Source: Bacillota bacterium (GTDB lineage: Bacteria > Bacillota > Sulfobacillia > RBS10-35 > JAJYVN01). Taken from it: a stretch of DNA of 33,569 nt. Every line of letters starts with the position of its first letter. Position 1 is the stretch's first letter. The notes under the pieces are model-generated. The model worked only from the letters and a program-made list of their open reading frames with translations. It was not told the origin of the DNA and ran no database searches. The position numbers and the translations under genes are program-made. The DNA lies in contig JAJZMB010000011.1 of assembly GCA_021803205.1 (NCBI GenBank), forward strand, positions 1 to 33,569, given 5' to 3'. Shown here one piece after another: positions 7,600 to 16,142 of the stretch.

Positions 7600-7735
7600 C
7601 AATCACGACGCCGGACTGCTACGCCCAAACTGCGCAGCTTTACCAGACGCGTGTACTCCTGGCGTGCGCGGCCCGCAGACGGAATGGACGTTTATGCGTA
7701 CTGTCGGCGCTCATCCGCGCATCACCCCCACATGC

Positions 7736-7765
7736 AAAAGGGCTCCTCGCCTTGACGAGAAGCCC
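7736..7765 (-). terminator. Intrinsic terminator of the M-box expression platform
   Basis: Minus strand: GGGCTTCTCG, loop TCAAGG, CGAGGAGCCC (10-bp stem with one G-U pair) followed by TTTT. It starts about 28 nt after the 3' end of the aptamer, as expected for a transcription-terminating Mg2+ switch that shuts the operon off when Mg2+ is high. Confidence 0.85.
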
Positions 7766-7793
7766 TCCAGAATGCACGCCGCAACGGCAGCTG

Positions 7794-7949
7794 CCTCTCT
7801 GGTTGAGCTTCAGCAGCACGCAACGTGGGGTACATAACCCAGCCGCTTGGGGAAAAACCTTAATCCGGTTTCTCCTGTCCCGACCGTTGGCGTCTCTCGA
7901 CGTTTCCGGTCAGCGGCTTCTGTTTGCGTGCACGCCTCGCCTAACGAGG
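7794..7949 (-). promoter_or_regulatory. M-box (ykoK) Mg2+ riboswitch aptamer
   Basis: The minus strand carries the conserved M-box blocks in order: CCTCGTTAGGCGAGG at the 5' end (consensus GUUAGGUGAGGC), AACGTCGAGAGACGCCAACG followed by GTCGGGACAGG (consensus AACGUCGAAAGACGCCAAUG, GGUCAACAGG), and TGCTGAAGCTCAAC near the 3' end (consensus GUGCUAAAGCUCAAC). The terminal CCTC (7946-7949) pairs with GAGG (7794-7797) as P1. Length 156 nt is typical. A promoter lies just upstream and an intrinsic terminator just downstream. It should turn off the Nramp and small membrane protein genes at high Mg2+. Confidence 0.92.
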
Positions 7950-7971
7950 TGCGACTATCGGAACTGCAGTC

Positions 7972-8000
7972 AAGATATGCCTGCCCGCGGGCGAAGTCAA
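7972..8000 (-). promoter_or_regulatory. Promoter of the M-box/transporter operon
   Basis: Minus strand TTGACT (7995-8000), 17-base spacer, TATCTT (7972-7977). Transcription would start roughly 15 nt before the aptamer's first conserved block, a spacing usual for riboswitch leaders. Confidence 0.7.
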
Positions 8001-8208
8001 CTAGGCAAATGGGCCAAACGACGGCAATGGCGCCCCTGCAACCCAGTTCGTCCGAGATCGGTGGGCCCCCAAGAACGGCAACTCCTGTCACCGGGAGCCT
8101 GCGCCGATCGGCCAAGTCATTGTTGGCTTGATCTCCCGCCACCTGGGGTCAGCGCGCGCCGATCATGACCTGGGGCCTCGTTCGGTCCGGGCGCAGAGGG
8201 AGCGGGCA

Positions 8209-9582
8209 TCATGCGTCCGCCACAGTCACAAGCGTGCCGTAGTGGATGAGTTGCCATAGGCGCTTCGCCTGACGGAGCGGAAGCTCGACGCAACCGGCAC
8301 TTTGCGGGAAGCCATACGCTTGGCGCACAAAGCCGTGCAGCGCGTCGTTGCCCTGGAAGTAGTTGACCCAAGGTACATCAGGATAGAAATAGGGGCGCCC
8401 GTCTGGACCGAATCCGCGCATCGACTGGCGGCGCAGGCGGAGGTGGACGGGGAAGGTGCCAAGGTGGGTGTGGGCCGGGGGCTTGGCGGTGTTGACCGGA
8501 GACTGCAGTGCGACGCGGCCGTCGCGCCATAGGACGACGGTTTCCGGCAGGACCTCGGACACATGCACATACGTGTAAGCGTGTGGATCCATCTGCTTGC
8601 CCTCCCACGCGACGGCGAGATCGCGCCACATGACAGGCGTGGCGTAGGGCAGGATGGGAAGTCCGTGCACCCGGTCGAAGGTGATGACGGCGCCCTGGGT
8701 GATGACGTTGTCGGTGCCGGGCGACCATAACCGACGGAGGGCGGTGGGAAGCGTCGGCCAGCGCCAGCTGAAGCGTCCTGCCGGTGGGTGGGTGAGCGCC
8801 AGCGCGCACAGGCATGATGCGTAAGACGACGCCGTCGCCGGCCGCCAGGCCAGGGGCAGGTAGCCCAGTTGGGCCAACATCTGTTGCAGGCGCAGTAGCG
8901 ATCCGAGCGGCGCCACGGTCCAGCGCAGGGCTTGCGGTGGGGACGGGGCTTCCCAGGATAGGGCCTGAGTTCTGACCCAGACCGGGCCGCCGCTGGCCGC
9001 GAGTTGCTGAGGAAGCGCGACGCTCCAGATGTCGTCGCGGTCGCGCACCGGTTGGGCGGACGTTAGCGGGCCGTCCGGCCCCGATACGCTGACAGCGGCC
9101 GCATCTGACGTGAGGCGGACCAGGAGCGGTATGCGGGGGAGCAGGGTTTCCGTGTGCGCGTCCAGGCGCGGGTCGGGGGGTGCCTGGCGCAGGGCGACAG
9201 AATGCGCCCTGCCCCAGGGGAGATCGCCCACCCAGGACGCGTCGCGCATCGTCACCGCAACCGTCACCCGAGAACTGGGCGGCACAGGCCGCTGGGGCCA
9301 CAGGGCGCCAGACCGCCAGGTCAGTTCGCTGCTCCATCCCGTGGCCCGAGCCGTGGCGCGCAGCAGGCGCGTCGACGCGGGACGCGCGATCAGTTGCGCC
9401 AAGGTGGAACCGGAAGCGCGCAGGTTGATCTGTGGCTTTGCATGCGTTAGCAGCAGGCCGATCACGGCCACAGCGGGCAGGAGGATGAGACGCCAGAGCC
9501 GGCGTCGATACAGGCGGCGCCGATGTCTGTACCGGCGAGCGATCCTGGTGGGTTCAGCAGGCCCGCTGGGGATTGGCCGCAT
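8209..9582 (-). CDS. L,D-transpeptidase (YkuD domain), membrane-anchored
   Basis: Product of 457 residues. Residues 15-30 are strongly basic, followed by one membrane anchor (about 31-47), so the rest faces outward. A middle region contains LLRLQQMLAQLGYLPLAW (about 265-285), like a peptidoglycan-binding repeat. The C-terminal YkuD domain has the catalytic signature LHGFVRQAYGFPQSAGCVEL with His416 and Cys431, matching HGxx(14-17)SxGC. It would form 3-3 cross-links in peptidoglycan or attach other polymers. The ATG at 9582 has AAGGAG eight bases upstream. It follows the LCP gene by 186 bp on the same strand, and both act at the cell wall. Its stop is 209 bp upstream of the M-box promoter. Confidence 0.92.
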   Translation of the reverse strand: MRPIPSGPAEPTRIARRYRHRRRLYRRRLWRLILLPAVAVIGLLLTHAKPQINLRASGSTLAQLIARPASTRLLRATARATGWSSELTWRSGALWPQRPVPPSSRVTVAVTMRDASWVGDLPWGRAHSVALRQAPPDPRLDAHTETLLPRIPLLVRLTSDAAAVSVSGPDGPLTSAQPVRDRDDIWSVALPQQLAASGGPVWVRTQALSWEAPSPPQALRWTVAPLGSLLRLQQMLAQLGYLPLAWRPATASSYASCLCALALTHPPAGRFSWRWPTLPTALRRLWSPGTDNVITQGAVITFDRVHGLPILPYATPVMWRDLAVAWEGKQMDPHAYTYVHVSEVLPETVVLWRDGRVALQSPVNTAKPPAHTHLGTFPVHLRLRRQSMRGFGPDGRPYFYPDVPWVNYFQGNDALHGFVRQAYGFPQSAGCVELPLRQAKRLWQLIHYGTLVTVADA

Positions 9583-9768
9583 CCACCCCGCTCCTTCCCC
9601 TGCAACCGCGCGTCCGGCGTGATAGCGTCTGCGTCGGGGACCGCGTTCCCAAGAGCCCGGACGGCGTCCGGTTCACGTTCCCCGAGCGGGGCGGGCTGCC
9701 GTGTCTGGTGCGCCAGCTCCGTCCCCCACTGCGGCGGCATCGTCGCCGCGGCCCGGCCGCGCGCTAGT

Positions 9769-11049
9769 TCAGGTGCCCGGCTCCAGCTCGATGGTCGCAA
9801 CGTCTGCCGGTTTCAGTTGCTCGTTCCCTTGGCCGATGATCCGCCCCACAAGTTCGGCCGCGGGGAGGTCACCCGCCGGATAGAGGACTTGAGTGGCGCC
9901 CGTCGAGGCGGGTAGCGGCGCCAGCGTGGCATGGATGCCGGCCACGGTCAGCGCGGAGGCCGCCGTCGATGCACCACCGCCCACAAGCACCCGAACCGTG
10001 CTCGGCGCGGGCAGGGGGGGGAGTCCTGTGGAGGGATCGGTGCTTCCGTAGCGCGATAGCGCCGACAGGATCTGGGTGGGGGTCAGGACGTCATAATAGG
10101 CCCCGTCGATGAACCCCTCCGCGTTGACTCCGGGCAGAGACGTCGGCGGCAGGACCATGGAATCGGCCAGCGTGCCCACCGTGACATGAACGAACGAAGC
10201 GTGAAGCGACGCCAGCGCCAGGGCGGCCATGGTCGCCTGACTCAGGTTGGTGGCGACGGCCTGATGCCACAGGGCGAGGAGCTTCAGCACCTCGCTCGGG
10301 CTCAGGTGACTCAGCGCCTGTTGCCGCAGGGCCGAAAGCACGCCATAGGCAGCGGACATGCGCTGGAAGTCGTTGACACGATAGCTGTCGGATGCTTCGT
10401 TCTGACGGACCCGAACATAGGCGAGCACCTGGGCGCCATCCAGATGCTGGACTCCGGGATTGAAGATCGCGTGGCTGTGGGTGGGGTCGTAGATGCGCTG
10501 CCGCACATCGATCGTCAATCCCCCGACATCATTGATGGCCTGTGCGAATCCGGAAAAATCCGCCACGACGTATCGGGTCACGGGCATACCCACCAGGCGC
10601 GACACCTCGCGCATGGCCAACTGCGGTCCGCCCATGAAGAAGGCACCCTTGATCTTGGGCACGGGATCTCGCCAACCGGGCATGGCAACCATGACGTTGC
10701 GCGGGATGGATATGAACGCCACCTGGTGTTTGACCGGGTCGATGTGGACGACGAAGAGCAGGTCGGCCTGGCCCGGCGTGAGCGGCGACGATGCGTTGCG
10801 GGCGTTGTTTCCGATCAGGAGAACGTTGGTGGGTTGCGGGCCGAGGACGGTGGTGGCGAGCGAGGCGGTGATGCCTTCGCCCGGGCGCCGCTGTGCGGCC
10901 ACGGCACTGAGTAGGGCCGCAATCCCGAGAACAGCCAGCAGCGCGATGATCCAAGCCACACGGCGGCGATGACCGAGACGTTTACGGCGATCGCGGCGCT
11001 GGTGTCCACGGCCGGCCGCTGCAGGATGATCGCGCGGAGCCCGGCTCAC
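9769..11049 (-). CDS. LytR-CpsA-Psr (LCP) family cell-wall polymer ligase
   Basis: Product of 426 residues: basic cytoplasmic N-terminus, one membrane anchor (about 31-50), LCP domain (about 75-280) and a LytR C-terminal domain (about 320-420). Conserved LCP residues are present: Asp96 in QADLLFVVHID, Arg117 in SIPRNVMV, the DFSGF/INDVGGL block, and the RVRQNEASD segment. LCP proteins transfer undecaprenyl-linked polymers (teichoic acids, capsule, other glycans) to peptidoglycan. The start is GTG at 11049; a GGGGG run lies eight bases upstream. A good promoter is found at 11163-11191. Confidence 0.92.
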   Translation of the reverse strand: MSRAPRDHPAAAGRGHQRRDRRKRLGHRRRVAWIIALLAVLGIAALLSAVAAQRRPGEGITASLATTVLGPQPTNVLLIGNNARNASSPLTPGQADLLFVVHIDPVKHQVAFISIPRNVMVAMPGWRDPVPKIKGAFFMGGPQLAMREVSRLVGMPVTRYVVADFSGFAQAINDVGGLTIDVRQRIYDPTHSHAIFNPGVQHLDGAQVLAYVRVRQNEASDSYRVNDFQRMSAAYGVLSALRQQALSHLSPSEVLKLLALWHQAVATNLSQATMAALALASLHASFVHVTVGTLADSMVLPPTSLPGVNAEGFIDGAYYDVLTPTQILSALSRYGSTDPSTGLPPLPAPSTVRVLVGGGASTAASALTVAGIHATLAPLPASTGATQVLYPAGDLPAAELVGRIIGQGNEQLKPADVATIELEPGT

Positions 11050-11162
11050 GGTTGGGGACCCCCGTCCATTTCCGGTTGCGGTGCCTCCGGGAGCAGATTG
11101 GTGGAAGACTTGGGCGGCGCGAGCCGGAAAAACCGAGCACCGCGTCTCGAATTTCCGTGCGC
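11050..11162. other. 5' leader of the LCP gene
   Basis: Untranslated leader between promoter and start codon. It contains GGTTTTT but no hairpin before it that would make a convincing terminator. Nothing else recognised. Confidence 0.4.
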
Positions 11163-11191
11163 ATGTTAGGCCGACAACACCCGCGTGTCAA
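11163..11191 (-). promoter_or_regulatory. Promoter of the LCP/L,D-transpeptidase genes
   Basis: Minus strand perfect TTGACA (11186-11191), 17-base spacer and TAACAT (11163-11168), about 115 bp upstream of the LCP start. It is one of the best sigma-A-like promoters in the window. Confidence 0.7.
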
Positions 11192-11501
11192 TCGTGGCGT
11201 GGCGGAGCCCCATCCATCGGGCAGTGCCGGGCGACGGGGCCAGGCCCCTGCCGATCGACCACGCTTCCCGCCGCAGGCCAGGAGTGGGGGGCGTCGACCC
11301 GGGGGCGTGCATTATGGCGATGGCGTCGGATGTGGCGCGGGCATGCCGGGGGTTGTGGCACACGGCACTTGGTGCTCGATGTCCAGGGCCGCGCTCCGGG
11401 ACGGCGCCGCGGTGGTCGATTGCGGCACTGGGTGCGGACCGGGATCCCATCCGGGGTTGCGGGGCGTCGGATCAACGGCGTTACGATGGCGGACGTTGGC
11501 C
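11192..11501. other. Intergenic stretch with no recognised gene
   Basis: About 310 bp of GC-rich sequence between the LCP promoter and the long hairpin. Open frames on both strands look like random GC-rich frames, with no SD and no family motif. Confidence 0.5.
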
Positions 11502-11542
11502 GCCGTCATCCACCGGTAGGGGCCCCACCGGCGGATGACGGC
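11502..11542. terminator. Long inverted repeat downstream of the MFS gene
   Basis: Two arms of about 20 bp (GCCGTCATCC ... GGGG and CCCC ... GGATGACGGC) pair with only one mismatch and one extra base, with essentially no loop. It lies 30 bp past the MFS stop. A smaller stem GGCAGG/CCTGCC flanks it at about 11540-11563. There is no T run on either strand, so it may be an mRNA-stabilising hairpin, a factor-dependent terminator or a protein-binding palindrome rather than an intrinsic terminator. Confidence 0.45.
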
Positions 11543-11572
11543 AGGGCCCGTATAATCCTGCCCGTCCCGCCG

Positions 11573-12871
11573 TCATTCCACTGCCCGGATGTCGCGCCCG
11601 CGGGTCTCCGCCAGGGCATGACTGGAGAGGGCGGCGACGGCCGCGCCGACCAGACCCAGACCAAGCGCGGGGACCACGCTGCCGCCGGCCAAATCGATGG
11701 CCAAAAGCGGCAGCAGGCTACCGCCCAAGCCCCGACCGGCATAATACACAAGGTTTTCGGCTGTGGCCCGCAGCCGGGTGGGGTAGAGTTCTCCCAGCCA
11801 GACGCCCACCACCCCGATCGCGCCGCACCCGAAGTTGATCGTCAGCAGTGCCCAAAATAACGGCCCCAGCCAGAAGGAGGAGCCAAAGGGGGAACGCCAG
11901 GTGAGCAGGTAGGCCCCGTATCCGAGCAGGGCGATGACGGAGAGCGCTTCAGCGGCGGCGCGCCGGCCGCGGCCGTCAGCCACCGCGCCAGCCGTCAGCG
12001 AACCGCAAAACAGCGCCGCATACCCGATGAGCAGGGTGGTGGTCACCCCTCCCGAGGGGAGGTGATACACCTGGGAAAGGAGGGTGGGCTCATAGAGCAC
12101 CAGCGAATAGGTGACGTAAAAGATGCCAGTGGACACCACGCAGGCGATGAGCGTCCGAGACGTGAGGCGACCTTGGAACAGGCTGATGGTGGAACCGGAA
12201 ACGGCCAACTCCTGGGGCAGCTGGCCCTGGCGGCGCGCCGCCGCGTACTGTAACCAGAGCGGTGACTCCGGCATCAGCAGCAGCACCGCCAGCCAGGTGG
12301 CCAGAGTGCACGATCCAACAACGGCGTAGGCTGCGCGCCAGCCCTGCAGGCCACCGGTCGAAAAATGGGCCGTCAGGTAGCCGACGAGTGTCGTGAACAC
12401 AATCCCCACGACAAACATGTTCTGCACCAGCGCTCCGAGGAGTCCTCGCCCCTTCTGCGCCCAGAGTTCGTTGAAGATGGCGAAGGCGGCCCCGAATTCC
12501 CCGCCGATACCGAAGCCCGCAATCACACGCGTAGCGGTGAATGTCGTCAGGTTGTGGGTAAAGGCACCGGCCAGGGTGGCCGCACCGTACAGGAACACCG
12601 TCATCAGCATCGTGACCCTGCGCCCTAACCGATCGCCGACGGGACCGAAGAGTAGGCCTCCCGCCAGGGAGGCGAGACCCTGGAGCGTATTGATCGCCAC
12701 AATCCCGGGGATGCCGACATGGAAGTTATGTGCCAGCTCTGGAAAGAAGTAGGCCAGCAGCGTCAACTCGGCGCCATCGAAGACGGTGGCCAGCAATGTG
12801 AAGAGAAGCAGACGTCTGCGCATCCTCGAATCGACGCTTCCCGGCTGCACGGCTGTTTCCTCGTCTTTCAT
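11573..12871 (-). CDS. MFS transporter, sugar/aromatic-acid:H+ symporter type
   Basis: Product of 432 residues with 12 predicted membrane helices in two six-helix halves. The loop 2-3 motif A is GPVGDRLGRR, and the loop 8-9 counterpart is VADGRGRR. DGAELTLLAYFFPEL in TM1 and RVIAGFGIGGEFGAA in TM4 resemble the AAHS/sugar-porter MFS families (PcaK, ShiA, SvOP types). The second half includes WLGELYPTRLRATAENLVYYAGRGLG, typical of these. Start: ATG at 12871 is chosen; a GTG at 12943 extends the frame with no SD. Substrate not readable. It could import an organic acid or sugar, or export a product of the neighbouring catabolic genes. Confidence 0.88.
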   Translation of the reverse strand: MKDEETAVQPGSVDSRMRRRLLLFTLLATVFDGAELTLLAYFFPELAHNFHVGIPGIVAINTLQGLASLAGGLLFGPVGDRLGRRVTMLMTVFLYGAATLAGAFTHNLTTFTATRVIAGFGIGGEFGAAFAIFNELWAQKGRGLLGALVQNMFVVGIVFTTLVGYLTAHFSTGGLQGWRAAYAVVGSCTLATWLAVLLLMPESPLWLQYAAARRQGQLPQELAVSGSTISLFQGRLTSRTLIACVVSTGIFYVTYSLVLYEPTLLSQVYHLPSGGVTTTLLIGYAALFCGSLTAGAVADGRGRRAAAEALSVIALLGYGAYLLTWRSPFGSSFWLGPLFWALLTINFGCGAIGVVGVWLGELYPTRLRATAENLVYYAGRGLGGSLLPLLAIDLAGGSVVPALGLGLVGAAVAALSSHALAETRGRDIRAVE

Positions 12872-13692
12872 GCCCTGCTCACGCCCATAACGGCCTCCCC
12901 GCCGCCATCCCCGGATCCTCGCTCCCAAGCTCCAGCGCGCCACTGCAACGGGCTGCCGTGGGGTGCTCTGTTGACTCAGCGCGCCTGGGGTCGCGCCAGC
13001 GGTGGCGATACGGGTCTGGACCGGCCGCGGGCGAGTGGAAGCTGATGGCTACGCGGATGCCCAGGCCCTGTGCCGCCGCCAGCATTGGAAGCGAGTGTGC
13101 ATACAGGCCGCCGGTCACAGCGGTTCCCGCGTCCCCAGGGTTGCCACAGGCCACCACCGACGGATGCGGCAACCCCAGGGACGCCAAGAGGCCACGGTAC
13201 CGGCCCGTCCCTGATGCGGTCCAGTGGTCATTCGTACGGACGGGGCAGTCCATCCGGTCCTGAGCAAGAGGTCGGTCCGGCTGGTCGCCTCACCGCACCC
13301 TGCGCGTGCCGGCCGGGCCTCTCGTCATTGGCCAGGGCTGCTTGCCGCGCGGCGGTGCACGGCTGTCCGGGATCATGCGCCGATGGGGGAGGCGATTCCC
13401 CCCATGCCGGGCGGTGCTCTTGCCGGCGAGCCTCTGTGGCCACCTTGGTGGGTCAGCCTACGGCACCCACCACTCCCCGGCAGGGGCAGGACTCCGCTGC
13501 CTCGCGGACGCGTATCTCGTTCACGCTCTGACCAGATAGCCCGTTCGCTTCCAGCCGGGCAGCCGCCGGCCAACGCACCGATGGCTTGCTGCCGGCGTGC
13601 ACGCAAGACACCGTCCACTTCCATATCCGGAGCGGGGCTGGCGTGCCTGGACGGCGGCGCGCCCACGGCTGCCAGGGCACGTGCCGCCGTGG
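12872..13692. other. 820-bp intergenic region, no recognised gene
   Basis: Open frames exist in all six frames, as expected at this GC content, but none has an SD, a family motif or an acceptable composition. Two hairpins stand out: ATGGGGGA/TTCCCCCCAT (13383-13405) and GGTGGGT/ACCCACC (about 13450-13475). Neither is followed by a T run. The region may be decayed coding DNA. Confidence 0.5.
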
Positions 13693-14523
13693 TCAGGCGA
13701 GGGGCCGCAGCAAGGCCATGATCCGGTCGATGCGCTCCGCCGTCTGTTCCAACCCGACGCCCCCCACCTCAGAGGTCAGATACCCGTCGTAGCCGATCGC
13801 GACCAGGGCGGACGCGACCTCTGGCCAGTCGACGTCCCCGTCCATCAGTTGGCAGAACCCAGCCGAACCGCCGCCCGCGACGCGGAAGTCCTTGAGGTGT
13901 ACGCGCCGGACGCGCGGCCCGAGGATGCGCAGCCATTGCTGCGGGTAGCCGAAAGCCATGACGTTGCCCACATCGAAATAGGCCCCGACCAGGGGGTGGT
14001 CGACCGCATCGACCAGTTCGACCATCTCCCGCGGGCTGAGCAGGAACTTGTTCCATACGTTCTCGATCGCCAGGCCGACCCCCGTGGCCTCGAGATCGGG
14101 CCTCAGACCTCGCAGCGCCGCGACCAGTGCGTCGAAGGCCGCGTCGTAGCGGGCGGACGGGCGCAACTGCCCCGGATGGACCAGGATCGTGTCCGCCCCG
14201 ATTCGGGAGGCGACGCGCAGGCCTCGGCGCAGGTTTCCGACTCCCTGCGCCCGCACCTCGGGATCGGCGGAAAGGAGCGGAGCCTCGCGCAGGAGCGCCC
14301 CGCACATCAGACTCGGGGTTTGCAGGTTGTGAGACCGCACTTGCGCACGCAGGGCGTCGATCTCGGCGTCCTCCATCTCCATGGTCAGAGGCCCGGCGCC
14401 AGGCGCCGCAAAGCTCAGTTCCACGCCATCGAAACCGGCGGCTCGCGCGGCCGCGAGCCTGTCGGCCGCGCCGCCCTGTACCCGAATGCACCCGTAGCAG
14501 ACGCCCTTCTTCAATGCCCGCAC
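13693..14523 (-). CDS. TIM-barrel sugar-phosphate isomerase/epimerase (AP endonuclease 2 family)
   Basis: Product of 276 residues, COG1082/UlaE-like. The four metal ligands of the family are in the usual order and spacing: Glu154 (LAIENVWNKF), Asp184 (YFDVGN), His209 (VHLKDF) and Glu252 (TSEVGG). VELSF at 34-38 and VHPG at 115-118 are typical strands 2 and 4. The overall layout resembles L-ribulose/L-xylulose-5-phosphate 3-epimerases and hexulose-6-phosphate isomerase homologues. The GTG start at 14523 has GAAGG four bases upstream, close for an SD. It follows the second isomerase by 130 bp on the same strand. Exact sugar unknown. Confidence 0.88.
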   Translation of the reverse strand: MRALKKGVCYGCIRVQGGAADRLAAARAAGFDGVELSFAAPGAGPLTMEMEDAEIDALRAQVRSHNLQTPSLMCGALLREAPLLSADPEVRAQGVGNLRRGLRVASRIGADTILVHPGQLRPSARYDAAFDALVAALRGLRPDLEATGVGLAIENVWNKFLLSPREMVELVDAVDHPLVGAYFDVGNVMAFGYPQQWLRILGPRVRRVHLKDFRVAGGGSAGFCQLMDGDVDWPEVASALVAIGYDGYLTSEVGGVGLEQTAERIDRIMALLRPLA

Positions 14524-14653
14524 ACCATCCCTTCACGTCGCACCCGCACATACCCGGAAGGATCGCCTGCCCGCGGGTTGCGCACATCGACCACGGGCGC
14601 GCCGCTGCCCGCCCCTGCCTGTGACGACGAAGCCGCCCGCGTCCCCGGCGCCT

Positions 14654-15439
14654 TCAGGAGCTGCCGAAGGAATAGTTGCGACGCAGGTAGTCGAGCGACG
14701 CTTCCAATTCGGCCACCGACCGGCAGTGTTCCACGCACAGACACCCGTCGAAGCCCTGCCGCTCCAGGGCCCGCAGGACGGCGGGGTGGTCCACCTCGCC
14801 GGAGCCGACCGGCCGCGGCGCCCACGCTCCGTCCGGACCGGTCCGCACCCCGTCGTTGATGTGCCCGTGGACGATCTCCCGTCCCAGCCGGACAACGACT
14901 TCGACGGGGTCATCCCCGGCCACGTAGTAATTCCGCGCGTCAAAGTTCACCTTCAGCCTCGGGTGCGCGACAGCGGTCAGCACTCGCTCCACCTGGGCGG
15001 CTGTCCGCACCAGACACCCGGGGCCCGCCTCCAGGGCGAACACGCCACCCTCCTCTTCGGCGATGCGGACGACGGCTCCGACCGCGTACAGCACCGTCTC
15101 CCAGGCCGCGGCCTCGGTCAGGCGGGGCGGTTTGGCCTTCACCTCGCCCGTCACAAGGCCGGAGCCCAGGGCGAGGCTCAGCCGGAAGAACGTCCGGAAC
15201 CGCTGAATGCGTTCCTCCAGGCCCTCGGGGTCGACGAGGTTCGGCCCGGCGGTGGTTGCCGTAATCTCCAGGCCGTGCGCCTTCGCGGTTTCCCGTGCCC
15301 GCTTGGCCGAGGCCGGATCGGCACCGCCGCCGAATTCGGCCGGACCCACCTGCACTCCGGCCAAGTTGAGGCGCAAAGCCAGAGCAAGCTTTTCCGCCCA
15401 GGGTAGGGACAGACCGCCGGTACAGAACCCGAGTCGCAC
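14654..15439 (-). CDS. TIM-barrel sugar isomerase/epimerase (IolE-like), second copy
   Basis: Product of 261 residues. Metal ligands Glu137 (FALEAGPG), Asp167 (NFDARNY), His193 (HGHINDG) and Glu237 (CVEHC) are all in place. Start: GTG at 15439 with GGGAGGAG seven bases upstream, which fits RLGFCTGGL as strand 1. The same frame stays open upstream to 15742, and that extension encodes the C-terminal scrap of a sulfatase, so a longer call would be wrong. It is only distantly similar to the isomerase at 13693. The pair probably interconverts keto/epimer forms of sugars released by the sulfatases and GH116 enzyme. Confidence 0.88.
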   Translation of the reverse strand: MRLGFCTGGLSLPWAEKLALALRLNLAGVQVGPAEFGGGADPASAKRARETAKAHGLEITATTAGPNLVDPEGLEERIQRFRTFFRLSLALGSGLVTGEVKAKPPRLTEAAAWETVLYAVGAVVRIAEEEGGVFALEAGPGCLVRTAAQVERVLTAVAHPRLKVNFDARNYYVAGDDPVEVVVRLGREIVHGHINDGVRTGPDGAWAPRPVGSGEVDHPAVLRALERQGFDGCLCVEHCRSVAELEASLDYLRRNYSFGSS

Positions 15440-15583
15440 CGTGGATCTCCTCCCTTGCATGCCGGCAACCGCCGGCGCCACGCCGGTATCGTCGCCATGG
15501 CGCGGTTCTCCCTGTGGCGGTGGTGCCGCGGCGGAACGGACGGACTGTTCAGGGGATCCGGCAGGGGATCCGGCGCCGCCCCG

Positions 15584-15682
15584 CACCGCCTCCAAGTGGG
15601 CCATGCGCGCCGCCACATCCGGCATCCGGTTTACGACCGCGCGTGTCTCGCCCGCATCCGTCGAGAGGTCGCACACACGCGC
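15584..15682 (-). pseudogene. Remnant of a sulfatase C-terminus
   Basis: The minus strand encodes ARVCDLSTDAGETRAVVNR, followed by MPDVAARMAHLEA. This matches the usual sulfatase C-terminal block (L-Y-D-L-x-x-D-P-x-E-x-x-N, then H-P-D-V-x-A-x-M). It is cut off by a TGA at 15743 upstream, has no sulfatase domain in front and runs in frame into the isomerase gene. It is best read as the leftover 3' end of a deleted sulfatase that once preceded the isomerase. Confidence 0.5.
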
Positions 15683-15739
15683 GGCACCCGCCGCGCCGAG
15701 GCCCGGGCAGACCTCTCCCGGCCGGTCGCGCGCCAAGTC

Positions 15740-16142
15740 TTGTCAACCCCAGCGGGTCACGACCCGGTCCTCGTTCCTGTTCCCTGCTCCGCTCGCCAGG
15801 CCCCGGATCTTGCGACGCCATTGGCTGGGAATCCCCTGCCATTCGCCCTGGCTGCGGAGAGCCATTTGACCGTTTGTCCGGGGCTGTGGCGCACGTTCGC
15901 CGTGGAAGACACCGGGCCGGCCATTGGGCCGGTCGCCGCGGCAGACAACCCGGAGCGTGCTCCTGGCATGCTTGTCGCCAGGCCGGGGCCCTCGGCGTTC
16001 AGGAAGGCGACCCGATTCCCCAATCGCGCCTCCGCCGTCCCGGGGCAGCCCAACACGCGCTTTGCCATGAGTGGCCGGGGCATCGGCGGCCCGCAGCGCG
16101 CCCGCCGGATACGGTCGGCTCATCTCTCACACCGGCGGTCAC
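15740..16142. other. 400-bp region with no recognised gene
   Basis: Follows the stop of the GGDEF-methyltransferase gene (reading leftwards). No convincing terminator, promoter or coding sequence is seen; it may be the eroded body of the sulfatase whose C-terminus survives at 15584-15682. Confidence 0.4.

Noticed and set aside
7600..7735. Second riboswitch before the second terminator
   Set aside because: I compared it with T-box, yybP-ykoY and other metal-switch consensus blocks from memory and found no match; kept only as an unexplained leader segment.
12879..13253. 124-codon minus-strand frame upstream of the MFS gene
   Set aside because: No homology recognised, no SD, and plus-strand frames of similar length overlap it.
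13597..14859. Long open frame on the plus strand opposite the two isomerase genes
   Set aside because: It is antisense to two genes with complete active-site motifs and SDs, has no family motif and arises from the high GC content.
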